Source: Planctomycetota bacterium | GTDB lineage: Bacteria > Planctomycetota > Phycisphaerae > Sedimentisphaerales > Anaerobacaceae | Direction: 5' to 3' | NCBI GenBank assembly: GCA_012719085.1 | Contig: JAAYBA010000092.1 | Location: 1 to 32,133, forward strand | DNA: 32,133 bases | Shown here: piece by piece, positions 6,871-14,700 of the stretch | Layout of the letters: each line of letters starts with the position of its first letter | Numbering within the stretch: position 1 is the first letter of the stretch | Notes under the pieces: model-generated | Seen by the model: the letters and a program-made list of their open reading frames with translations, nothing else | Database searches by the model: none | Told to the model about the DNA's origin: nothing | Position numbers and translations under genes: made by a program

Positions 6871-9699
6871 ATGACTGGAAGACTGATCTGTTCCGCCATC
6901 GTCCTACTGCTGATCGTCGCTGCGTGCGCTCAAGGCGTCTACTTCGAACTGCTGCCGACCTACGACACCTACGTCAGCAACGACCCGACGGAGGGGCCCG
7001 GCACCAGTCACGGCACCGGATCGGGCATGCATGTGCGTGACGTGGCGGACCGGCGCCGCGTGGGGTATCTGACGTACGATCTGACGGAGGCCAGGACGCA
7101 GGGCGCCTTTTTCTCCAACGTGAGCTTCAGCAACTACGGCCACGACACCGGGACGATCCACGTCTACGGGATTCTCGAAAGCCAGGAGGCCCTCGTCGTC
7201 GAAGGCCTGACGTGGAACAATGCACCGGGTGTGATGAACGACCCCACACCGGCGGCGAACTCGCCGGTGGCGCTGGACTTGGCCGATCTGACCGACGTGC
7301 TCCTGACGTTCGCGGCGCCCGCGCGAGGAACGCGAGCGGCAACGGAAACCAGCGAGGCGCTGGCCGATTTTCTCAACAGCGACACCAACGGATTCGTGGC
7401 CTTCCTGTTCGCCCCGGCCGAGGGTGGCAATGCGATCCTTCGGACCGTCGAGCTGGGCGCCGAGGGCGGGACGCTGCTGGTGTTCGAGATCGGCGGCCGC
7501 GCCACGGCGGCCCGCGACCCCGAACCGGAAGACGGCGCAACGGATGTTTATCGTGACGTCGAGCTGAACTGGACGCCCGGAGGGTATGCCGGGGCGCACG
7601 ATGTGTACCTCGGGACCGATTTCGACGACGTCAACGACGCCGATCGCGCCAATCCGAGAGGCGTGCTCGTCGGCCAGGGCCAGGAGGCTGCGACGTACGA
7701 TCCCGGGCGGCTCGAACTCGGGACCACCTACTACTGGCGCATCGACGAGGTCAATGCCACGCCCGATGCGACGATCTTCAAAGGTTTGGTGTGGAGCTTC
7801 ACAACCGAGCCGCCGGCCTATGCCATCGAGAACATCACCGTCACCAGCAACGGGGTCTCCGACGAGGGACTGGGGCCGGAGAACACGATCGACGGCTCCG
7901 GACTCAACGATGACGATCAACATTCGGTCGACCCCATGGCGATGTGGCTGGCCACACCCGACGGCGAGGACCCCATCTGGATTCAGTATGAGTTCGATCG
8001 CGTCTATCAACTGCACGAACTGTGGGTCTGGAACTACAACGTCCTTTTCGAGACGGTGCTCGGTTACGGCCTCAAGGACGTCACGATCGAGGTTTCCACC
8101 GACGGAACGGACTGGACCGTCTTCGGCGATGTCGAATTCGCCAGGGCGACGGCGAAGGTGAATTACGGGCACAACACCACGGTCGATCTCGGCGGCATCG
8201 CCGCCCGATTCGTCCGGCTGACTGTCAACAGCGGCTGGGGGTCGCTGGGGCACTACGGCCTCAGCGAAGTGCGATTCCTCCACATCCCGGCGTTCGCGCG
8301 AGCGCCGCAGCCTGCGGACGGCCAGACCGATGTGTCGCCCGATGCAGCGCTTCGCTGGCGGGCCGGGCGCGACGCCGACCTCCACCAGGTCTATCTCGGC
8401 GCCGATCCGGAGGCCTTGGCCCTGATCGACACGACCGCGCAGGACCGCATCGCACCGGCCGGCCTCGAATTCGGGACCACCTACTACTGGCGAATCGACG
8501 AGGTCAACGAGGCCGAGGCGGTCGCCGTCTGGCAGAGCGATCTGTGGCGCTTCGCCACGCAGGAGTACCAACCGATTGACGGCTTCGAGAGTTATACCGA
8601 CGACATCGACGCCGGCGAGGCGATCTTCGATACATGGCTCGACGGCTGGGTCAACGACACCGGTTCGACCGTCGGCTATCTCGAAGCGCCGTTTGCTGAG
8701 CGAACCATCGTCCGCAGCGGCGCGCAGTCCATGCCGCTGGCCTACGACAACAGCGACTCGCCCTGGTACTCCGAAGCCAAACGGATCTTCGACACGCCGC
8801 AGAACTGGGCGGTCTTCAGCGCTGAGACGCTGGTGGTCTACTTCCAGGGCCGTCCCGGTCCCTTCGTCGAACTGGCCTCGGGCCGCATCGTGATGGGTGC
8901 GGCCGGTGCGGACATCTGGGACGTGGCCGACGAGTTCCGCTTCGGCTACAAGAGTCTGGTCGGCGACGGCTCGATCGTCGCACGCGTCGAGAACCTGACG
9001 AACACGCATGAATGGGCCAAGGCCGGCGTCATGATCCGCCAGACACTGGAGCCCGGCTCGGCGTTTGCGGCGGTGTATCTGACGCCCGGCAGCGGCTGCC
9101 GCTATCAGGGACGTCTGACGACCGGCGCCGCCGCCGTCAGTGACACCGACGTGGCGACCGCCGAGCAGATCGCGATGACGGCGCCTTACTGGATCAAACT
9201 CGAACGCAGCGGCAGCGTCTTCAACGGCTACTATTCGGCCGACGGACAGAATTGGACCGCGATGTCATGGAACCCACAGACGATCGCCATGAACGGTACT
9301 GTCTATATCGGCCTGGCGGTCACCAGCCACAATACGGCGGCGCTGGCCAGTGCGGAGTTCTCAGGCGTCGCCACGACGGGCAACGTCACCGGTCCATGGG
9401 CGGTGCAGACCATCGGTCCCGAGCAGCCAGCGGGCAATTCGCCCGATACGCTCTACGTGGCAGTGGAGGACACCGCCGGAAAGACCGCGGTCGTGACCCA
9501 TCCGGCCGGCGAGGCGGCGACCCTACTGGCCGGCTGGAACCAGTGGCACATCTCCTTCGGCGACCTTGCCGGCGCCAGCCTGGACAGGGTCAAGTCGATG
9601 GCGATCGGCATCGGCGATCGAAGCAACCCCAAGGCCGCGGGCACAGGGTTGATCTACATCGATGATCTGAGTTTCGGAAAGCCGGCCGTCTCCGAGTAG
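6871..9699 (+). CDS. Secreted multidomain protein (DNRLRE-like, Fn3-like x2, discoidin, DUF1349-like)
   Basis: The start is ATG 6871, directly behind AAAAGGAGGG; the track's 6613 start adds translated intergenic repeats. The 942-residue product has a signal peptide (residues 1-20, ending ACAQG). Residues about 25-215 resemble a DNRLRE/coat-type beta domain (RRVGYLTYDLTE, LTWNNAPGV). Residues about 215-310 and 475-565 are two copies of a planctomycete Fn3-like repeat containing TTYYWRIDEVN. Between them, about 315-470, is an F5/8 type C (discoidin) carbohydrate-binding-like domain (NTIDGSG, WIQYEFD, ARFVRLTV). After a FESYTDD segment, residues about 675-825 resemble a DUF1349/concanavalin-like fold (EWAKAGVMIRQTL, YYSADGQNW), inserted before a C-terminal part ending IYIDDLSFGK. 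No catalytic residues and no C-terminal sorting signal are seen. It probably binds polysaccharide outside the cell. Confidence 0.9.
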   Translation: MTGRLICSAIVLLLIVAACAQGVYFELLPTYDTYVSNDPTEGPGTSHGTGSGMHVRDVADRRRVGYLTYDLTEARTQGAFFSNVSFSNYGHDTGTIHVYGILESQEALVVEGLTWNNAPGVMNDPTPAANSPVALDLADLTDVLLTFAAPARGTRAATETSEALADFLNSDTNGFVAFLFAPAEGGNAILRTVELGAEGGTLLVFEIGGRATAARDPEPEDGATDVYRDVELNWTPGGYAGAHDVYLGTDFDDVNDADRANPRGVLVGQGQEAATYDPGRLELGTTYYWRIDEVNATPDATIFKGLVWSFTTEPPAYAIENITVTSNGVSDEGLGPENTIDGSGLNDDDQHSVDPMAMWLATPDGEDPIWIQYEFDRVYQLHELWVWNYNVLFETVLGYGLKDVTIEVSTDGTDWTVFGDVEFARATAKVNYGHNTTVDLGGIAARFVRLTVNSGWGSLGHYGLSEVRFLHIPAFARAPQPADGQTDVSPDAALRWRAGRDADLHQVYLGADPEALALIDTTAQDRIAPAGLEFGTTYYWRIDEVNEAEAVAVWQSDLWRFATQEYQPIDGFESYTDDIDAGEAIFDTWLDGWVNDTGSTVGYLEAPFAERTIVRSGAQSMPLAYDNSDSPWYSEAKRIFDTPQNWAVFSAETLVVYFQGRPGPFVELASGRIVMGAAGADIWDVADEFRFGYKSLVGDGSIVARVENLTNTHEWAKAGVMIRQTLEPGSAFAAVYLTPGSGCRYQGRLTTGAAAVSDTDVATAEQIAMTAPYWIKLERSGSVFNGYYSADGQNWTAMSWNPQTIAMNGTVYIGLAVTSHNTAALASAEFSGVATTGNVTGPWAVQTIGPEQPAGNSPDTLYVAVEDTAGKTAVVTHPAGEAATLLAGWNQWHISFGDLAGASLDRVKSMAIGIGDRSNPKAAGTGLIYIDDLSFGKPAVSE
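7718..7754 (+). repeat. 37-bp intragenic direct repeat (partner 8471-8507)
   Basis: This stretch, starting TCGGGACCACCTACTACTGG, recurs at 8471-8507 with one mismatch. Both copies encode the TTYYWRIDEVN core of the two Fn3-like modules, so recent internal duplication or gene conversion is likely. Confidence 0.75.
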
Positions 9700-9733
9700 C
9701 ACAAGCACTCACAACGACACAGTCTATCAGAAT

Positions 9734-9771
9734 GCCTCCATGGTCCGCCGAGCATGTCGGGCCATGGAGGC
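9734..9771 (+). terminator. Hairpin after the secreted protein gene
   Basis: GCCTCCATGG (9734-9743) pairs perfectly with CCATGGAGGC (9762-9771), with a CCG/CGG pairing possible inside the 18-nt loop. It lies 35 bp after the stop. The following sequence, CTCCTTCCTC, has few T residues, so termination by this hairpin is plausible, not certain. Confidence 0.5.
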
Positions 9772-9799
9772 TCCTTCCTCACATTCCCACCCCCCGCGT

Positions 9800-9828
9800 T
9801 TGACGCTTGCCGGGATTCCTGCTACCAT
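9800..9828 (+). promoter_or_regulatory. Promoter of the OLD/RecF-like ATPase gene
   Basis: TTGACG (9800-9805), a 17-bp spacer and TACCAT (9823-9828) precede the ATPase start by about 75 bp. Confidence 0.55.
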
Positions 9829-9902
9829 GTGCGCTTCAGAAACGTGTCATTCAAAGGATTGTACTTGGTCCGCCAGAGGCGGAACGTAGAAGGAAAACGG
9901 AT

Positions 9903-11780
9903 ATGAGACTGCGAACCCTCCAGGTGAAGAATTTCCGCTGCATCGAAGATTCGACCGAATTCACGATCTGTCCGGTCACCTGCCTGGTGGGCAAGAACGG
10001 CGCGGGCAAAACCAGCCTGCTGGAAGCGCTGTACAAGGTGAATCCGGACGTCCGCGAGTTGGGGGCATTCGACGTTCTCATGGAATACCCCCGAGCCCGC
10101 CGTCGTCAGTATCAGAAGTCCGCGGCAGGCGAACCGACCGAGCCGGACGACGCCCTGATCACCACATGGGAACTGGAGGACCACGACGTCGCACGACTGG
10201 AAGAGGTCCTCGGCGCCGGAACGGTCAAGAGCCGTGCCGTCGTGATACGCCAGGGCTACTATCCCGAGCGTCACTGGACCGGAGCGCTGGAGGCGACGCA
10301 TGCATCGCCCCTACAGGCGGCGAATGGCGGACTCGACGCGGCGCCCAAATCCGCAATCCCGAATCCGAACTCTGAAATCGCCCAGATGGACGCGTTTTTC
10401 GAGCGGCATGTGGGGCCCCTGCTGCCCAAACTGCTGTACTTCTCCGAATGGCACATCATGGAGGGCCGCATCTCGATCGACGCCCTGCTGCACCGCAAGC
10501 AAAAAGGCGAATTGTCCGGCCCGGACCGGGTCTTTCTGGCCCTGCTCGAACTGGGCGGCACCAGCGTCGAGGCAATCAGCCGCATCGAACGGTCGGAGGA
10601 ACTCATCGCCGACCTCGAAGACGCCGCCCGTCCCGTGACCGATGAGATCGGCCGCTTCTGGAGCCAGGAGCGCGACCTGAGGGTCAGCTTCCATCTGTAT
10701 CCGGGCCGGCCGCAGGACCCCTCGCCGTTCGATCGCGGCCTGGTCTTCGAGACCCGCATCGTCAATACGAAGACGAATATGTCACTGAACTTCGAGGAGC
10801 GGAGTACCGGGTTCGTCTGGTTCTTCTCGTTTCTGGTTTGGTACTCGGACGTGCGACGACGTTGTGGCGACAACCTGCTGATCGTGCTGGATGATCCGGG
10901 TCTGGGCCTGCACGCCAAAGCCCAGTGGGACCTGATGCGGTATGTCACCGAACGTCTGGCCCCACACTACCAGATCATCTACACGACGCACTCGCCGTTC
11001 ATGATCGATCCCGACCGGATGGCCTGGGTGCGGACGGTCGAGGACCTCTCTGCACAGACCCCGGAAGGCACCACGAGACTGCTCGGCACGAAAGTGGGCG
11101 ACGAGGTCCTCAGCACGGATCATGACACGCTCCTGCCGCTGCAGGCCTCGCTGGGCTATCGGATCATGCAGGACATGGCCGCCGGCAAGCGGCGACTGCT
11201 GGTCGAGAAGCCGGCCGACGTGATCTACCTGAACTGGTTCTCCGCCCGGCTCCACGAGAGCGCGCGGCGTGGACTCGACCCGGCCTGGACCATCGTCCCG
11301 TGCGGTGACCTGGTTCGCCTGGCCACGCTGGTCGGCCTGCTGGCCAACGACCCGCGCGGCTTCGCGGTGCTGTTGAGCCTGTCGGAGCGCGACCCCGATG
11401 TGGTGAACCAGAGGGAACTGTCACGGATGCTCCAGTCGTGCCGGACATTTCCGCTGAGACGGTATGCCCAGCCGGTCACCAGCACGATCGAGGACCTGAT
11501 CGGGTCCCCTGCCTATCCGGCCCTTGTCGACCTGTGCTACAAACTGCCCCGCAAGCAGCGGCTGGCCGCCACGATTGTGAATGCGGACGAAACACCGATT
11601 CTCAGGACCGTCACCGAGCACCTGGGCGACTGCCCGTCGATGACGCAGCCCTTCGATCCGATGCTGCCGGCCGAGTTCCTGCTCTGCATGGGCGGTCGAA
11701 AGGCACGCAAGCTGCCCGGAATCCAGGAGGCCCTGTCCCGGTTCGAGAAGCTGTTTGCCGACCTCAATGCCAGTCTGTAG
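9903..11780 (+). CDS. OLD/RecF-like AAA ATPase with degenerate TOPRIM-like C-terminus
   Basis: The start is ATG 9903 behind AAGGA; the track's 9807 start has no support. The 625-residue protein opens like RecF/SMC-type ATPases (LRTLQVKNFRCIEDSTEF). Walker A is GKNGAGKTS near residue 33. Walker B is LLIVLDDPGLGLHA near residue 325, and YTTHSPFMIDP near 360 is the switch/H-loop seen in OLD ATPases. Residues about 415-510 resemble the start of a TOPRIM domain (RRLLVEKPADVIYLNWFS), but the acidic DxD strand expected in active OLD nucleases reads VLLSLSERDPD. ATP-dependent DNA binding is likely; nuclease activity is doubtful. Residues about 130-160 look like an in-frame insertion of repeat DNA. 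It stands alone, with its own promoter, 7 bp from the convergent CotH gene. A role in DNA repair or phage defence is possible but unsupported here. Confidence 0.85.
   Translation: MRLRTLQVKNFRCIEDSTEFTICPVTCLVGKNGAGKTSLLEALYKVNPDVRELGAFDVLMEYPRARRRQYQKSAAGEPTEPDDALITTWELEDHDVARLEEVLGAGTVKSRAVVIRQGYYPERHWTGALEATHASPLQAANGGLDAAPKSAIPNPNSEIAQMDAFFERHVGPLLPKLLYFSEWHIMEGRISIDALLHRKQKGELSGPDRVFLALLELGGTSVEAISRIERSEELIADLEDAARPVTDEIGRFWSQERDLRVSFHLYPGRPQDPSPFDRGLVFETRIVNTKTNMSLNFEERSTGFVWFFSFLVWYSDVRRRCGDNLLIVLDDPGLGLHAKAQWDLMRYVTERLAPHYQIIYTTHSPFMIDPDRMAWVRTVEDLSAQTPEGTTRLLGTKVGDEVLSTDHDTLLPLQASLGYRIMQDMAAGKRRLLVEKPADVIYLNWFSARLHESARRGLDPAWTIVPCGDLVRLATLVGLLANDPRGFAVLLSLSERDPDVVNQRELSRMLQSCRTFPLRRYAQPVTSTIEDLIGSPAYPALVDLCYKLPRKQRLAATIVNADETPILRTVTEHLGDCPSMTQPFDPMLPAEFLLCMGGRKARKLPGIQEALSRFEKLFADLNASL
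10290..10385 (+). repeat. In-frame repeat-type insertion within the ATPase gene
   Basis: GGCGACGCATGCATCGCC is a near-perfect palindrome followed by CCTAC. It shares 21 nt with the reverse complement of the palindrome at 6398. Directly after it comes low-complexity DNA of the type 'tccgcaatcccgaatccgaa', encoding a Ser/Pro/Asn-rich stretch. The whole segment keeps the reading frame and lies between conserved ATPase blocks. Confidence 0.6.
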
Positions 11781-11787
11781 GCGCCCC

Positions 11788-14700
11788 CTACGGCTCGCCG
11801 TTGGCCTCGCCCGGCGTCGGAACGCGCAACGGTCCGAATTCGTATACGCCGGTATCGCCAAGGTATCGTCCGAGCGAAATTCCCGTCTCCGAGGCCCCGA
11901 AGAGCTGCTCGGTGCTGTAGCCGGTCAGATGGCCGCCCGAACCCGAGTGAAGATAGAGCGTCTCGCCGTTGCGACTGAGGCCGAACGACGCGTGGCAGCC
12001 CGGATCGTCCTCGTTGCCGAAATGCAGGTCATCGTAGAACACGATGTATCCATGGGGTTCGAGGATCGTCCCGGCGGCGATTTCATACTTGGTCAGATTG
12101 CGTCCGCCGTCGCTGAGGAACCAACCGCCGACGTCGATGGCCCGATCCGTGGTGTTGTGCAGCTCGATCCAGTCCGGCTGCCCCGCCTCGGGGGCCGCCA
12201 TCACCTCGTTGATCACCACGGCGCCGGGCGCAACGGCCTCGGCGGAATCATCGAAGCCGGGTGAGCCGCCGACATACACGCTGGGGCGCCAGGCGGCCCT
12301 CTCACCCAGGGCGTTGGGATCGCTCGCGACGAGGTCCGTGGCCGTCAGCGAAAAACCCAGCCCGTCGGTGATGTCGTACCAGTCGTCTTCGTATGCGAAG
12401 CTGTGGATGACCTGTCCGGCGGCGTCCTGTAGCTCGATCCACTCGCCTGCGTTGTCCAGTCGGCCGGTGTATTGGCCGGCGACGAGGAAGCCCTCGCCAT
12501 ATCTGGCTTCAAACGCCTCGATACCTTCAACCACCAGCACGCGGTCGCCCGGCGCCAGCTCGACGTTCGGGAACGTGAAGTCGACGCCGCGAGTGAATCG
12601 GACCAGGTTCAGATCGATCGTCTCATCGCCGACGTTGGCCAGCTCGATATACTCGGCGTTCGGGTCGGCCGGATGATACATGATCTCGCTGATCCGCAGA
12701 CTCTCGGCCACCGGCCCGACGGCGAAGACCGCCTCGGCCAGCCCGCTCCAGGGGCTGTAGGCGTGGCTCGTCACCAGCGTGCGAGCCTTGACCTTGGTGC
12801 TGGCGGTGACCGTGATCGGCCCGGTATACGTGCGAACGTCGGAACTCATCGTACTGCCGTCGGGCGATGCGACCCGGCCGACGATCACCTCCGGGCTGAT
12901 GAGGAAGTCGGAACTGGTCGTGCCGGAATTCATGCCGTGGATGGCCAGAACGTTGGACCCCTGCCTGAGCAGGCCCGCGTGCGCCGAAACGTCGAACGAC
13001 TCGAAGACGATCGCCGCCAGATCGTCATGATTGGCCTCGGCGGCGGAGTTCCAGGTTGGCGTCCCGCTGAAAAGCACCCGACTGATCTCGACGCCGTTGA
13101 GATAGGCGACAAATCCATCGTCGTACCGCACTCGCAGGACCATGTAATTGAACTCGCTCGGATCGCCCAGGAGGTTGAAGGGGATGCGGATGTAGCAACT
13201 CGCATTGCGGCCGTACATCGGCTCGCCCACGTCGACGCGGAAGAACTGCTCGTAGCCGGTGCTGGCTTCGAAGCCGACGCCGCCGCTGCCGCTGATCCAG
13301 CCGGAATCGTCGAACGGCCCGCCGCCCCGCCAGGCGTCGTCGACCGGCCCGGTCGGCACGAGCACGCGCTTGGACGCGGTGTCGGGAACGAGCGTCACGG
13401 TGTTGATCGTCGTCGGGGCCGTCTCCGGCGGACGCGGATCGGACCCATCGAGCGTATAGTACATCACACCGCTGCCGGCCTTGTTCACCAGGCTGACCTG
13501 CATGCCGGCCTCCACGTGACCTCCGTACGGGACGATCTCGGGAGGAGGCACGAACTGGCTGTCGACCCACGTGCAGCGTCGCCTCAGCCAGTTCTTCAGT
13601 TGGCTGATTTCGCCCTCGAAGCCGCCGTAGCGCGGGCCGTAGCCGCTCCACCGCTGGAAGTTGCGTTCCTGCGCCTCCCAGATTTCCTCGGCCATCGCAT
13701 CGATCGTCGCGTTCAGGCTTTCGTTGCTGAACGCACCCCGGCGCAGGGCGAACCAGCGGTCGATGTACTTCTGCCAGAAGTTGGCGTCCTCGAACATCCG
13801 GTCCCACCAGATGTAGCCGAGATAGTCCGTCCCATCCCCGCTGCCGCGCCAGCGCTCGGGATTGTCGTCGCGGCCGTCGGTGGAATTCAGCGACCGGTCG
13901 AAGTCCCATAGCGGCCCCATCTCGAGCTTGCCTCCGCGCCGCTTGTGCATGTGCGTGCTCAGACGAAGGGCATCGACGTTCATCGCCAGCATGTTGAGCA
14001 GGTTGTGATCGATGAACGAATCGATGTCGATGTATTTGGCGTAACCGTTCACTGGGTCGGCGAAGTCGGGCCCGTAGAGCGCCTCTTCAAAGGCATCGAG
14101 ATACCCGCGAATCCATGCGGACTGGGCGGCGGTGATCTCCGCCTCCTTTGGATCGACGTAGCACAGCGTCCCATCCCCATAGGTCGGATTGCCCCGGGCG
14201 GTGCGGAAGCCCCGGTCGCCTGTATCGGGCCGGTCGATCTTCAGCATATAGCCCCCGCTGATGGCGGGCTCGGCGTCGTGCCAGGGCTCAAGCTTCTCGA
14301 TATCAACGCGGTTCGGGTCCCTCTTGATCTTCTCCATGAAGATGTAGAGGCCGACGTAATCGCCCATCGAGACGGCGTTGCCGCTGGTGCCCAGGAACAT
14401 CTCCACGAACCGGGTGCGCACCGAGTATCGACCGATCTGATTGCTCAACTCGTGCATAAAGGCGTTGTTGATCATCGCCCGATCGAAGCTCAGCGGGGCA
14501 TACAGAATCCAGTCGGATTCGGCAGGCAGACCGAAGATCGATACCTCTTTGTCCCGATCGTTCTCATCCCAGGTCTCAAACCCGTACGAGCCTTTGGGCG
14601 AATTGATCGTGCTTCGCCCCCGCCGCTTCATCCCCCCGCGACCGGCATAGTCGGCGGCATCGACGATCCGTGCCCGGCCGTCGGCACCGACGTCGATGAA

